Positions 56,232-64,000 of a stretch of DNA of 64,000 nt are shown here, piece after piece. Below the pieces are notes generated by a model. That model did not search any database, was not told where the DNA came from, and worked only from the letters and a program-made list of their open reading frames with translations. The stretch is from Oceanomicrobium pacificus (GTDB lineage Bacteria > Pseudomonadota > Alphaproteobacteria > Rhodobacterales > Rhodobacteraceae). Position numbers and translations under genes: made by a program. The stretch lies in contig NZ_WUWG01000001.1 of assembly GCF_009833495.1 (NCBI RefSeq), positions 310,001 to 374,000 of the forward strand, in the 5' to 3' direction. Numbering within the stretch: position 1 is the stretch's first letter; each line of letters begins with the position of its first letter.

Positions 56232-56276
56232 TTGCTTTTCCAGTGCAGTCTCGCCTAACTTCAAACCGCTTTGGAA
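56232..56276 (+). promoter_or_regulatory. Promoter of the agl lacI gene with overlapping operator O2
   Basis: TTGCTT (56232-56237) and TAACTT (56256-56261) with an 18-nt spacer form a modest promoter. TTCAAACCGCTTTGGAA (56260-56276) overlaps the -10 and start region and is the second copy of the agl operator. It implies repression of lacI and the GH1 gene by LacI itself. Confidence 0.6.
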
Positions 56277-56292
56277 CACTCGGGGCGAATCC

Positions 56293-57321
56293 GTGAACCT
56301 CAAGGAACTGGCCGCGCTGCTGAAACTGTCGCCCACGACCGTGTCGCGGGCGCTGAACGGCTATCCTGAAGTCAGCGAGGCCACGCGCCGCCGGGTGCTC
56401 GCCGCCGCGCGCGAGCATAATTACGCGCCCAACAGTTTCGCCAAGCAACTCGCCACGGGCCGGTCGCACGCGATCGGCCATGTGGTGCCGCTCTCTGCGC
56501 ATGAGATGATCAACCCGCATTTTTCGGATTTCATCTCTGGCGCCGGTCGGGTCTATTCGCGGCTCGGCTATGACATGGTCATCTCGGTCGTGCCCGACAC
56601 GGAGGAAGAAGCCACCTATCGCAAGATGGCCTCGCGCCGCTCGGTGGACGGGGTGGTGATCCACGGGCCGGTCGCCGGGGACCGTCGCTACGACATCCTG
56701 CGCGAGATCGGCCTGCCCTTCGTCGTGCACGGGCGGTTCCCCGAACATATGGACGGCTATTCCTGGCTCGATGTGAACAACAAGCGCGCCTTCCGGCGGG
56801 CGACGGATTTCCTGCTCGACCTCGGCCACCGCCGGATCGCGCTCCTGAACGGGCTGGACCATATGAGCTTCGCGATCCGCCGCCGCATGGGCTACGAGGA
56901 GGCGCTCACCGCCCGCGGTGTCGCGGTCGATCCCGCGCTCGTCTTCTCGGAGGAGATGGTGGAGCCCTATGGCCATGCGCGCGGAACCCAGCTACTGCGC
57001 AGCGCGGCGCCGCCGAGCGCGATCCTCTGTTCCTCGATCATCGTGGCGCTCGGTGTCGCGCGGGCGGCGCGCGACCTCGGCCTGCGGCTCGGGGAAGACC
57101 TGTCGGTCATCACCCATGATGACGAGTTGAGCTTCCTGCAGGCGCAAAGCGACGTGCCGATGTTCACCTCCACCCGATCCTCGATGCAGGCCGCCGGGAG
57201 CCGCGCGGCGGAGATGCTGATCGCCAAGATCCAGGATCCGGGCTTGCCCGAGACCCATGAACTGTGGGAAGCCGTGCTCACGGTCGGCGGCTCGACCGGT
57301 CCGGCGCCGCAGACGCGCTGA
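56293..57321 (+). CDS. aglR: LacI-family repressor of the agl genes
   Basis: 342 aa with a GTG start at 56293 (MNLKELAALLKLSPTTVSRA); the frame is open upstream but includes the operator and promoter, so earlier starts are unlikely. HTH at 1-20, hinge helix LNGYPEVSEATRRRVLAAA, then the sugar-binding domain with IGHVVPLSAHEMINPHFSDF and LGVARAARDLGLRLGEDLSV. Matches AglR of rhizobia in position, divergent from aglE. The GH1 gene follows after 34 bp and is probably cotranscribed. Confidence 0.9.
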   Translation: MNLKELAALLKLSPTTVSRALNGYPEVSEATRRRVLAAAREHNYAPNSFAKQLATGRSHAIGHVVPLSAHEMINPHFSDFISGAGRVYSRLGYDMVISVVPDTEEEATYRKMASRRSVDGVVIHGPVAGDRRYDILREIGLPFVVHGRFPEHMDGYSWLDVNNKRAFRRATDFLLDLGHRRIALLNGLDHMSFAIRRRMGYEEALTARGVAVDPALVFSEEMVEPYGHARGTQLLRSAAPPSAILCSSIIVALGVARAARDLGLRLGEDLSVITHDDELSFLQAQSDVPMFTSTRSSMQAAGSRAAEMLIAKIQDPGLPETHELWEAVLTVGGSTGPAPQTR

Positions 57322-57355
57322 CAGCTACGACAGACACCAGCCCCAAGGACTTTCC

Positions 57356-58699
57356 ATGACCTCTTCCCCGCGCCTTTCCGTCAAGCGCGCCGATTTCGGC
57401 GATGCGTTCACCTTCGGCGTTGCCACGTCGAGCTACCAGATCGAGGGCCACACGTTCGGGGGCGCCGGCCCGACCCACTGGGACACGTTCGCCGCCACCG
57501 CAGGCAATGTGGTGCGGGCCGAGGATGGCGCGGTCGCTTGCGACCACTACCACCGTTGGGAGGAGGATCTGGACCTGATCCGCGATGCCGGCCTGTCCGC
57601 CTATCGCTTCTCCACCTCCTGGGCGCGGATCATGCCCGAGGGCCGCGGTGCGGTGAATGCGGAGGGGCTCGACTTCTACGACCGGCTCGTGGACGGGATG
57701 CTCGCGCGCGGGCTGCAGCCGCATGCAACGCTTTACCATTGGGAACTGCCCGCGGCGCTGGCCGATCTCGGCGGCTGGACCAATCGCGACGTGGCGAACT
57801 GGTTCGCCGATTTCACCGAAGTGGTGATCGGGCGTCTGGGCGACCGGCTGACATCGGTCGCGCCCGTCAACGAACCGTGGTGCGTCTCCTTCCTCAGCCA
57901 TTTCCTCGGCATCCACGCGCCGGGCCATCGCGACATCCGCGCCACGGCGCGGGCCATGCACCATGTGCTCCTGGCCCATGGCCGTTCCATCGCCGCGATG
58001 CGCGCCATGGGCCAGACCAACCTCGGCGCGGTCAACAATTTCGAATATGTCTCGGCGGCCGACGAGAGCGAGGCCAGCCGGGCGGCAGCGCGCCTTTATG
58101 AAGGCATCTACAACCGCTGGTTCGTTCAGGCGATGATGCAGAAAACCTATCCCGAGGATGTGCTCGACCTGCTCGGGCCGCATATGCCCGCCGGATGGGA
58201 GGCAGATCTCGACCTGATCGGCGCACCGCTCGACTGGTTCGGGGTGAACTACTACACCCGCCAGAACCTGCGGGCGACCGACAGCCCGATCTTCCCCGCG
58301 ATGGAGCCCGCACCGGGCGACCTGCCGAAAACCGCGATGGGCTGGGAGGTCTTCCCCGAAGGGCTCTACCGCATCCTGACCTGGCTGAAAGCTGAGCAGA
58401 CCGGCGACCTGCCGATCCGCATCACCGAGAACGGGCTGGCCTCCTATGACACGGTCGGGCCGGACGGCGTGTCCGATCCGCAGCGGCTCGACTATCTCGA
58501 CGGACACCTGAAAGCCGTGCTGCGCGCGAAAGCCGAGGGCGTGCCGGTCGAGGCCTATTTCGCCTGGTCGCTGATGGACAATTACGAATGGGCAGAGGGG
58601 TACGAGAAACGTTTCGGCCTCGTCCATGTCGATTTCGACACGCTGGAGCGCACGCCGAAGGACAGCTATCACGCGCTGAAGGCGATGCTCGCGGGCTGA
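57356..58699 (+). CDS. GH1 family beta-glucosidase
   Basis: 447 aa, cytoplasmic. Acid/base E173 in SVAPVNEPW and nucleophile E358 in PIRITENGLAS; FTFGVATSSYQIEGHTFGGA is the N-terminal signature and AYFAWSLMDNYEWAEGYEKR closes the aglycone site. Cleaves beta-glucosides such as cellobiose; fucosidase or galactosidase side activity is possible. AAGGA precedes the ATG. Its stop directly abuts the stop of the convergent cytochrome gene with no room for a terminator. Confidence 0.94.
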   Translation: MTSSPRLSVKRADFGDAFTFGVATSSYQIEGHTFGGAGPTHWDTFAATAGNVVRAEDGAVACDHYHRWEEDLDLIRDAGLSAYRFSTSWARIMPEGRGAVNAEGLDFYDRLVDGMLARGLQPHATLYHWELPAALADLGGWTNRDVANWFADFTEVVIGRLGDRLTSVAPVNEPWCVSFLSHFLGIHAPGHRDIRATARAMHHVLLAHGRSIAAMRAMGQTNLGAVNNFEYVSAADESEASRAAARLYEGIYNRWFVQAMMQKTYPEDVLDLLGPHMPAGWEADLDLIGAPLDWFGVNYYTRQNLRATDSPIFPAMEPAPGDLPKTAMGWEVFPEGLYRILTWLKAEQTGDLPIRITENGLASYDTVGPDGVSDPQRLDYLDGHLKAVLRAKAEGVPVEAYFAWSLMDNYEWAEGYEKRFGLVHVDFDTLERTPKDSYHALKAMLAG

Positions 58700-60028
58700 T
58701 CAGTCGACCGGCAACCCGGATGGCACGCTGTCCGGGCGGCCCAGCCGCCCGGTGATCGAATAGGTCCCCGTCAGGCTTTCCAGAAAGGCCACGAGCGCGG
58801 CCACATCCGTGTCATCCATCGGCCGTGGCACGATATCGAGCGCGGCGGCGTGTCGGTCGCGCTCGCGTGCATCATCCATGACCACGAAATCCGTGTCGGC
58901 CAGCCAGTCGGCCCGCGGCAGGCGGGCATCCGCAGGCATCCAGGCCGCCAGCATGGTTTTCGGGTCCAGATGATGCCGCACGATCCCTTCGAGCGTGGCA
59001 TAGGCGCCATTGTGCCCGTAGGGCGCGGTCAGCGCGACATTGCGCAATTGCGGCGTGCGGAACCGGTAGGCATCTTCCAGCCGGTCTGTCTCGGCCATCC
59101 GGCCCACGTCCCGCGCGGTCGGGTCGAACACCCGCGTGCGTCCCGGACCGAAGGCCGGCAGGCCGAGCGCGTGGAACTGCTGGTCGGACAGGAACGGACC
59201 CGAGTGGCAGTCCGCGCAGCCCGCTTCCCCGAAAAAGAGCTGCCGCCCCCGGTCGGCCGCGTCGCCGAGCGCCGCATCGTCACCCGCGAGCCAGGCATCA
59301 TAGGGGCTGTCATAGCTCCGCCATTCGCTGTTCTCGAAATCGCCGAGCGCGGTGCCGATATGCGAGATGGTGATGTCGAGCGGGCCGTCCACATCGTCAA
59401 ACGCTTCGATGAACATGTCCGCATAGGCGGGAATGGTGCGCACGCGCTTGGAGACAATGTCCCAGACGCGCTCGATCTCGTCATGGGCAGCGCCGGCAAT
59501 GTCATTCTCGCCCGGATTGCCCGCCATCTCGAACTGGGCATTGAGCGGGAAGAGCGCCTGTGCCGCAAGGATCGTATCCAGATCGTCCGGCAGGTCGCCG
59601 CCCGCGGGCGTGTTGAACCCGTTGCCGAAATCGTCGGATATCGACACCCGCCCGTCGTGGAACAGGATCTCCACCTCCCACGCGCCGAGGTTCCAAAGCG
59701 CCGGCGCGTTGCGCGGCACCCGCTTGCGGATCCGCGATGCGCCCGTGCCCGCGCGGCGCTCCGGCCCAAGGCCGAAGCCGCCCTCTCCGATGCCGAGCGA
59801 CAGCCCGTCGCCGGTGCCAAGGTCGTGATGGTGGCAGGTTCCGCAGGAAATGTTGCGGTTTCCCGACAGGATCGGGTCATAGAAGAGCAGCTGCCCGATA
59901 GCCGCCGCCTTCTCGTTGAAGGGCAGGAAATCGGCCTCCGTCACCGGCACGCGCTCCTGTGCGCCGAGCCCCGTGGCAATCCATGTTGAGATCGCCGCCG
60001 CGGCGGTGCAGACTGCGCGCAAATCCAT
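58700..60028 (-). CDS. Di-haem cytochrome c peroxidase/MauG-like protein
   Basis: 442 aa from the ATG at 60028, with GGGAGG 9 nt upstream; an ATG at 60046 lies before that site. Signal peptide MDLRAVCTAAAAISTWIATG then LGAQ. Two haem c motifs: C62-G-T-C65-H66 and C271-A-D-C274-H275. RDVGRMAETDRLEDAYRFRT and PQLRNVALTAPYGHNGAYAT match the CcpA/MauG family. Periplasmic peroxide reduction or protein oxidation is expected. Length is over 100 aa more than classical CcpA. Confidence 0.9.
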   Translation of the reverse strand: MDLRAVCTAAAAISTWIATGLGAQERVPVTEADFLPFNEKAAAIGQLLFYDPILSGNRNISCGTCHHHDLGTGDGLSLGIGEGGFGLGPERRAGTGASRIRKRVPRNAPALWNLGAWEVEILFHDGRVSISDDFGNGFNTPAGGDLPDDLDTILAAQALFPLNAQFEMAGNPGENDIAGAAHDEIERVWDIVSKRVRTIPAYADMFIEAFDDVDGPLDITISHIGTALGDFENSEWRSYDSPYDAWLAGDDAALGDAADRGRQLFFGEAGCADCHSGPFLSDQQFHALGLPAFGPGRTRVFDPTARDVGRMAETDRLEDAYRFRTPQLRNVALTAPYGHNGAYATLEGIVRHHLDPKTMLAAWMPADARLPRADWLADTDFVVMDDARERDRHAAALDIVPRPMDDTDVAALVAFLESLTGTYSITGRLGRPDSVPSGLPVD

Positions 60029-60044
60029 TCCCGAAGGCCTCCCC

Positions 60045-60524
60045 ATGCTCCGACATTCCCTCTTTTGTCTTTTCACTATCGCGTTTGCCGGCACGGCCCA
60101 AGCCGATATTCAGCATGCGAAGAAATTGCTCGATGCCGACCGGTTCGAGGAAGCGTTCGAGGAGCTCTGGCCCGCCGCGCGCTCGGGCAATGCGGATGCC
60201 GAGGAACTGATCGGCGTCATGTATGCGATGGGGCTCGGGGTCGAGCGTGACGACCAGCGTGCCTTCGACTGGTATCTGCGGGCCTCGATGAAGGGCCATC
60301 CGGGCGCGCAATCGGGCGTCGGCTGGTATTACGAGATCGGCCGCGGCATGCCGGCGCCCGATCTTGTGCGGGCTTATATGTGGTACACGCTGTCGGCCAT
60401 CGGCGGCGATCCGGATGCCGCGATCAGCCTGGAGGAAGTGGTCAAGAAGATGACCCGCGAAGAGATCGATCAGGCGCTTCTGATGGTGGCCGATTACAAG
60501 GTCTGGCTCTACCCGTTCCGCTGA
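60045..60524 (+). CDS. Secreted Sel1-repeat protein
   Basis: 159 aa from the ATG at 60045, preceded by GAAGG. Signal peptide MLRHSLFCLFTIAFAGTAQA before DIQHAKKLLDADRF. Two to three Sel1-like alpha-alpha repeats: ADAEELIGVMYAMGLGVERD, DQRAFDWYLRASMKGHPGAQ, and GWYYEIGRGMPAPDLVRAYM. Such repeats bind partner proteins in the periplasm. Its start is only 16 bp from that of the divergent di-haem peroxidase. Confidence 0.85.
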   Translation: MLRHSLFCLFTIAFAGTAQADIQHAKKLLDADRFEEAFEELWPAARSGNADAEELIGVMYAMGLGVERDDQRAFDWYLRASMKGHPGAQSGVGWYYEIGRGMPAPDLVRAYMWYTLSAIGGDPDAAISLEEVVKKMTREEIDQALLMVADYKVWLYPFR

Positions 60525-60543
60525 CGGTGCCCTGAAACGGAAG

Positions 60544-60565
60544 CCGGCGCCGCAAGGGGCGCCGG
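60544..60565. terminator. Stem-loop between convergent Sel1 and gap genes
   Basis: CCGGCGCC (60544-60551) and GGCGCCGG (60558-60565) form an 8-bp stem in the 64-bp gap between the convergent genes. There is no good T-run on either side, so termination may be weak or factor-dependent. Confidence 0.5.
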
Positions 60566-60588
60566 TTCACTTGGTTTCATGTCTTGTT

Positions 60589-61584
60589 TCAGACCTTGGA
60601 CATGGCCACGGCCGTATCGAGCATCCGGTTCGAGAAGCCCCACTCATTGTCATACCAGGTGAGGATCCGGCACATGGTGCCGCCCATGACCTTGGTCTGG
60701 TCGGTGTGGAAGATCGAGCTGTGCGGATCGTGGTTGAAATCGGTGGAGACGAGCTTCTCGTCCGTATAGCCGAGGATGCCCTTCAACTCGCCATTGGCGG
60801 CCGACCGGATCGCGTCGTTGATCTCTTCCACGCTGGTGTCGCGCGCCGCGATGAAGTTCAGGTCGACGACCGAGACGTTCGGGGTCGGCACACGGATCGC
60901 CACGCCGTCGAGCTTGCCGTTCAGTTCCGGCAGCACGAGGCCGACAGCCTTGGCGGCGCCGGTCGATGTCGGGATCATCGAGAGCGCGGCGGCGCGGGCC
61001 CGGTAGAGGTCCTTGTGCATCGTGTCGAGCGTCGGCTGGTCGCCGGTATAGCTGTGGATCGTGGTCATGAAACCCTTTTCGATCCCGATCGCATTGTTGA
61101 GCACATAGGCCACCGGCGCGAGGCAGTTGGTGGTGCAGGAGGCGTTGGAGACAACGATATCCTCACCCGTCAGCGCATCGTCATTCACGCCGAAAACGAT
61201 CGTCTTGTCGGCGCCGCCGGCCGGTGCGGAAACCAGAACCTTCTTCGAGCCGTTCTTCAGGTGGGCGGAGGCCTTTTCCTTGTCGGCGAAGATGCCGGTA
61301 CATTCGAGCGCGATGTCCACATCGCCCCAGGGCAGTTCCTCGGGGTTGCGGATCGCGGTGACCTTGATCGGGCCGCGGCCCACGTCGATCGTGTCGCCGG
61401 ACACTTTGACCTCGGCCGGGAAGCGGCCATGCACGCTGTCGTAACGGATCAGGTGGGCATTGGTCTCGATCGGGCCCAGATCGTTGATCGCCACGACCTC
61501 GATGTCGGTGCGGCCGCTCTCGACCAGTGCGCGCAGCACGTTGCGGCCGATCCGGCCAAATCCGTTGATTGCAACTTTCACCAA
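60589..61584 (-). CDS. gap: Glyceraldehyde-3-phosphate dehydrogenase, type I
   Basis: 331 aa. No ATG fits: the best start is TTG at 61584 (or GTG at 61581), with AGGAGG 8 nt before the TTG; the open frame upstream to 61659 lacks coding character. NAD-binding [20 protein letters not shown], catalytic C150 in SNASCTTNC, and [19 protein letters not shown] at the C-terminus. Downstream enzyme for ED-derived glyceraldehyde-3-P. Rho-type stem-loop separates it from Sel1. Confidence 0.95.
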   Translation of the reverse strand: MVKVAINGFGRIGRNVLRALVESGRTDIEVVAINDLGPIETNAHLIRYDSVHGRFPAEVKVSGDTIDVGRGPIKVTAIRNPEELPWGDVDIALECTGIFADKEKASAHLKNGSKKVLVSAPAGGADKTIVFGVNDDALTGEDIVVSNASCTTNCLAPVAYVLNNAIGIEKGFMTTIHSYTGDQPTLDTMHKDLYRARAAALSMIPTSTGAAKAVGLVLPELNGKLDGVAIRVPTPNVSVVDLNFIAARDTSVEEINDAIRSAANGELKGILGYTDEKLVSTDFNHDPHSSIFHTDQTKVMGGTMCRILTWYDNEWGFSNRMLDTAVAMSKV

Positions 61585-61892
61585 GGTCTCACCCTCCTTT
61601 GAACCATCACGGGGCACGTGCGCGGCCTGACGCTGCGGCACGCTTCGAGACGGGTTCAATCACATTCCGGCAGGCTTGCAAAGACAGGTTGCGGAAATAA
61701 GCGTGGGTGGCGCTGATCGGTCGCGTATCGGGCGGCCCGGAAAGGCCCGGTTAACCTTGTTCCTGTATGCCCTGCGCCGCAGCTGCGATTCGCCCTGCGC
61801 GGTGCACGCGCTGCCCTTTCCCGAGATGTGCCCCCGGTCCGCCCTGCCGCAGTCCAATCGCGCGGCGGCGGCCCCGATTGCAGGAGATCCAG
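61585..61892. other. 308-bp intergenic region without recognised gene
   Basis: Lies between the divergent gap and spike-base-like genes. It must contain both promoters, but I see no convincing -35/-10 pair. GGTTAACC at 61749-61756 is a short palindrome. Reading frames here are Arg/Pro-rich shadows. Nothing else was found. Confidence 0.5.
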
Positions 61893-62156
61893 ATGGCCGA
61901 CTTGTTCCGCAACCACAACCAGAACCTGACCGCCCCGCCGCAGAACGCGCTTGCCGTGGTGCCCGATGACGCGACTGACCTGCCGTGGATCACCCGCGCG
62001 CTCTATGTGGGCGGCGGCGGCGATCTGCGGGTGCGGATGCAGGATGGCACGGACGTGACGCTCGCCAATGCCAGCGCGGGCACGCAATATGCGCTTCGCG
62101 TCGAGCGGGTGCTGGCGACCGGCACGACGGCGACGGATATCGTTGCCATGTGGTGA
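61893..62156 (+). CDS. Orphan spike-base-like protein (RCAP_Rcc01079-type)
   Basis: 87 aa; CAGGAG lies before the ATG. MADLFRNHNQNLTAPPQNAL, then DDATDLPWITRALYVGGGGD, LRVRMQDGTDVTLANASAGT and RVLATGTTATDIVAMW correspond to the pattern I know from the R. capsulatus gene-transfer-agent head-spike base protein and phage relatives (D-D-T-D-L, R-A-L-Y-V-G, a G-T-T-A-T near the end). No other capsid, tail or GTA gene is in the window, so it stands alone. Identification rests on memory of this family pattern. Confidence 0.72.
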   Translation: MADLFRNHNQNLTAPPQNALAVVPDDATDLPWITRALYVGGGGDLRVRMQDGTDVTLANASAGTQYALRVERVLATGTTATDIVAMW

Positions 62157-62204
62157 TGGCCCGGGCGCGGCGCGGGCTTTGGCACCTGCGCCGCGCGTCG
62201 CCCG

Positions 62205-62402
62205 TCAGCGTTTCGGCAGGTTCAGGTCCTGTTCGAGCGCCTCTTCGAGTTCCACCAGATCCTCGGGCAGCGGCATGCCGAGCGCCTTGATCTCGGCCAG
62301 CTTCTCCCGCAGGCTTTCCTGAATTTCATGCGCATCCTCGGGCTGATGGGTCATCTGCTCCATCAGCATCATGATCTGGACCTTGAGCGCTTCGAATGCC
62401 AT
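62205..62402 (-). CDS. Small acidic helical protein of unknown function
   Basis: 65 aa, preceded by AAGGAA. Predicted mostly helical: MAFEALKVQIMMLMEQMTHQ, then EIQESLREKLAEIKALGMPL and LEEALEQDLNLPKR. Coiled-coil-like heptads suggest self-association. It follows the DksA-like gene after 12 bp and is probably in the same operon. Not recognised. Confidence 0.68.
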   Translation of the reverse strand: MAFEALKVQIMMLMEQMTHQPEDAHEIQESLREKLAEIKALGMPLPEDLVELEEALEQDLNLPKR

Positions 62403-62414
62403 GGGCGGGTTCCT

Positions 62415-62744
62415 TTACCGTTTCGCGGCACAGGTCTTGCACAGCGGCGTGTGCGGCACAATATCGAGCCGCGCCGCGTCGATTTCTTCGCCGCAGGAGA
62501 CACATTCGCCGTAGCTGCCCGCAGCGATCCGCTGGAGCGCCGCTTCGATGCTGCGGATTTCCTGCAGGCCGGCCTCCCCGATCCCTTCGAGCACCTCGTC
62601 ATCCTCGCGCTCGGTGGCGCGGTCCTCGTCATCCTTGCTGACCGGCTGGTCGAGATCATGCTCGATATGTTCCAGCCGTCCGCGCAGTTCCGCGAGACGG
62701 GTTTCGAGCTGGGCCTTGCGGGCCGATAGATCAACCATATGCAT
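62415..62744 (-). CDS. DksA/TraR-family zinc-finger protein
   Basis: 109 aa (ATG at 62738 is an alternative start). N-terminal coiled coil (ARKAQLETRLAELRGRLEHI, then EHDLDQPVSKDDEDRATERE) and C-terminal C4 zinc finger with CVSCGEEIDAARLDIVPHT and CKTCAAKR, the TraR/DksA arrangement. Shorter than full-length DksA; similar to YbiI/DksA2-like proteins that modulate RNA polymerase with ppGpp. The expected acidic D-x-x-D tip is present as DDED. Confidence 0.9.
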   Translation of the reverse strand: MHMVDLSARKAQLETRLAELRGRLEHIEHDLDQPVSKDDEDRATEREDDEVLEGIGEAGLQEIRSIEAALQRIAAGSYGECVSCGEEIDAARLDIVPHTPLCKTCAAKR

Positions 62745-62835
62745 GCTCCTTCATGATGCGTTGGACCGGAGCCTAGACCGGGCCGCCGTTGCGCCCCTTG
62801 ATGTGCATCAACCAGTCCGGATGCGGGTCAAAGGG

Positions 62836-63858
62836 TCAGGCGAAGAACCCGGCCACGCGCTCCAGGAGCCAATAGGCCGACACACCACCAATAGCATAAA
62901 TCACGGTCAGCTGGCCAAGCGCGGCGATGCGGGCGCCCTCCGGCATCCGGTCGAGAATACGGCGCACCAGCCATATGACCGCCAGCACAACCGCGATGAA
63001 CAGGATCTGTCCCAGTTCTACCCCGATGTTGAACATCAGGAGCGCTGCGGGAATATCGGACGGCGGCAGGCCCGTCTCGGCCAGCGCACCGGCGAAACCA
63101 AGCCCGTGCAAAAGACCGAAGGTGAAGGCCACAAGCCACGGTTTGCGCGCCGAGAGCACTTGTTCCCCGCGCCGCAGACGCAACAGTTCCGTCGCCAGAA
63201 ACGTGATCGACAGCGCGATTACGGCCTCCACCGGGGGTCCGGGCAGGGTCAGGAAGCCGAGCGTTGCCAGCGACAGGGTGATGGAATGGGCCAGCGTGAA
63301 AGCGGTCACCGTCTTCAGAAGCGCCCAGCGCCCCGGAACCAGGAGCACCAGCGCCAGCACGAAGAGCAGATGGTCGATCCCGACGAGAATGTGATCGATG
63401 CCGAGATAGAGATAGGTCTGCACCACCTGCCCGAGGCTCGGCTCCACGGCAAAGGCGGCACTGGCCGCACCGGGCGTCATGCGCAGGGTCTGCCGCGCAC
63501 CGGTCAGCGGTTCCAGCCGGACGAGCACATCGGTGCGCGTCGCGTCCAGCCCCTCGATCGTGATGGGCTGGCCCGTCAATCCGCCCGGACAGTCGGTTTG
63601 CCAGCTGGTGATAAAGGCCGACTGGGCGAAACTGACCTGTGGCGGGCGCGGCTGGGTGCAGCTGTCAGGCAGGCGCGCGGTGATCTCCATCGGCGTGCCC
63701 GACACTTGCGGCACCTTCCAGATGAGCAGGAACTGGTCGGGCGCGGTTTCCCGGATGTCGAGGAACCCCGGCTCCAGCGCATGGGCCGACAGACCGCCCG
63801 CAAGCGACAGCCACAGGAGCAGCGCGGCCGCCATTCGGCCAAGGGCGGCGCGGGTCAT
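62836..63858 (-). CDS. HupE/UreJ-2-family membrane protein with extracytoplasmic domain
   Basis: 340 aa. Signal peptide MTRAALGRMAAALLLWLSLA before AHALEPGFLDIRE, then a beta-rich extracytoplasmic domain (about 25-150) with LPDSC and TDCPGG Cys, and a C-terminal membrane part of seven helices carrying LGIDHILVGIDHLLFVLALV, AFTLAHSITLSLATLGF and AFTFGLLHGLGFAGALAETG, where His/Asp may bind metal. Start overlaps the upstream partial gene by 4 bp. Family function is unproven; metal transport is suggested by HupE relatedness. Confidence 0.85.
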   Translation of the reverse strand: MTRAALGRMAAALLLWLSLAGGLSAHALEPGFLDIRETAPDQFLLIWKVPQVSGTPMEITARLPDSCTQPRPPQVSFAQSAFITSWQTDCPGGLTGQPITIEGLDATRTDVLVRLEPLTGARQTLRMTPGAASAAFAVEPSLGQVVQTYLYLGIDHILVGIDHLLFVLALVLLVPGRWALLKTVTAFTLAHSITLSLATLGFLTLPGPPVEAVIALSITFLATELLRLRRGEQVLSARKPWLVAFTFGLLHGLGFAGALAETGLPPSDIPAALLMFNIGVELGQILFIAVVLAVIWLVRRILDRMPEGARIAALGQLTVIYAIGGVSAYWLLERVAGFFA

Positions 63859-64000
63859 TCCTGAGCACCCGGACGCAGCAAGTCGGCCGCCGCCTGCCCG
63901 CCCGGCAGGTCGATCCGGTAGTTTTCCGCGAGCCGAAGGGCCGCATCCTGCCGCGCGGTCTGGGCGGCCTCATAGCGCCAGTCCCGCAACAACCGTCCGC
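63855..64000 (-). CDS. Partial CDS, C-terminal 48 residues (possible PpiC-type peptidyl-prolyl isomerase)
   Basis: Only the end is present: GRLLRDWRYEAAQTARQDAA, then LRLAENYRIDLPGG and the tail. It overlaps the HupE/UreJ-2 gene by 4 bp. The pattern D-W-x-x-E and R-x-x-Y-x-I/V at the C-terminus resembles periplasmic parvulin-type isomerases often found next to this HupE family. The frame is solid because of the overlap; the function is tentative. Confidence 0.5.
   Translation of the reverse strand, partial: GRLLRDWRYEAAQTARQDAALRLAENYRIDLPGGQAAADLLRPGAQE

Noticed and set aside
61749-61756. GGTTAACC as a CtrA-like site before the spike-base gene
   Set aside because: Only one TTAA half is present; the second half expected 7 nt away is missing.
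1-64000. tRNA, rRNA, tmRNA, CRISPR array, insertion sequence or prophage
   Set aside because: No cloverleaf with a T-loop GGTTCGA-type match in gene-free DNA, no regular spacers, no transposase or integrase, and no capsid or tail genes were found by eye.

Overview
The window looks like a chromosomal segment of a GC-rich alphaproteobacterium, most probably a Rhodobacteraceae member. Pointers are the atpI-atpB-atpE-b'-b arrangement of the ATP synthase Fo genes with a separate b' subunit, the aerobic-type cobalamin genes cobN and cobO, an aglEFGAK-type alpha-glucoside operon joined to an Entner-Doudoroff (ED) operon, and a small protein resembling the R. capsulatus gene-transfer-agent spike-base family. 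I see no rRNA, tRNA, insertion sequence, prophage or CRISPR array. Most genes are ordinary, and many overlap by 4 bp (ATGA/GTGA), so operons are tightly packed.

Layout. 1-90: start of an unidentified gene. 291-7668 (minus): a LacI regulator, sugar-binding protein, two permeases, a GH63-type glycosidase and an ABC ATPase, with a perfect LacI-type operator upstream. 7839-9652: an orphan amino-acid-type binding protein and a FadR-type GntR regulator with its operator. 9730-12320 (minus): Fo ATP synthase genes behind a good promoter. 12535-16844: an ArsR regulator with operator, a small secreted protein, and smc. 17065-24496: a cobalamin riboswitch followed by hupE-like, cobW, GNAT, cobN, GFA and cobO. 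24569-31494: flavin and acyl-CoA enzymes, a split mnmC pair, an exporter and a lytic transglycosylase. 31647-39924: dapA, a small kinase, smpB, an SDR, dapB, rbfA, truB, rpsO and pnp.

40066-58699 is the carbon-catabolic core. A ROK sugar kinase is followed, on the opposite strand, by rluA-type, pgi, eda, a PPOX flavoprotein, edd, pgl, zwf and fructokinase, and then aglK-A-G-F-E. The divergent LacI gene heads a GH1 glucosidase. Together they would import and hydrolyse alpha- and beta-glucosides, phosphorylate the hexoses and send them through the ED pathway; gap (60589-61584) lies downstream metabolically. Near-identical LacI-type operators flank the aglE/lacI promoters, and a closely related palindrome sits at the ROK kinase promoter, suggesting one regulon.

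58700-64000 holds a di-haem peroxidase and a Sel1 protein whose starts are 16 bp apart, gap, the spike-base-like orphan, a DksA-like protein, a second HupE/UreJ protein and the tail of a possible PPIase. I found no single new system. The best leads are the shared LacI regulon, the GH63 osmolyte/sugar operon, matching 11-bp intercistronic stems behind both sugar-binding-protein genes, the riboswitch with its Shine-Dalgarno-blocking hairpin, an FMN protein inside the ED operon, and the lone spike-base homologue.
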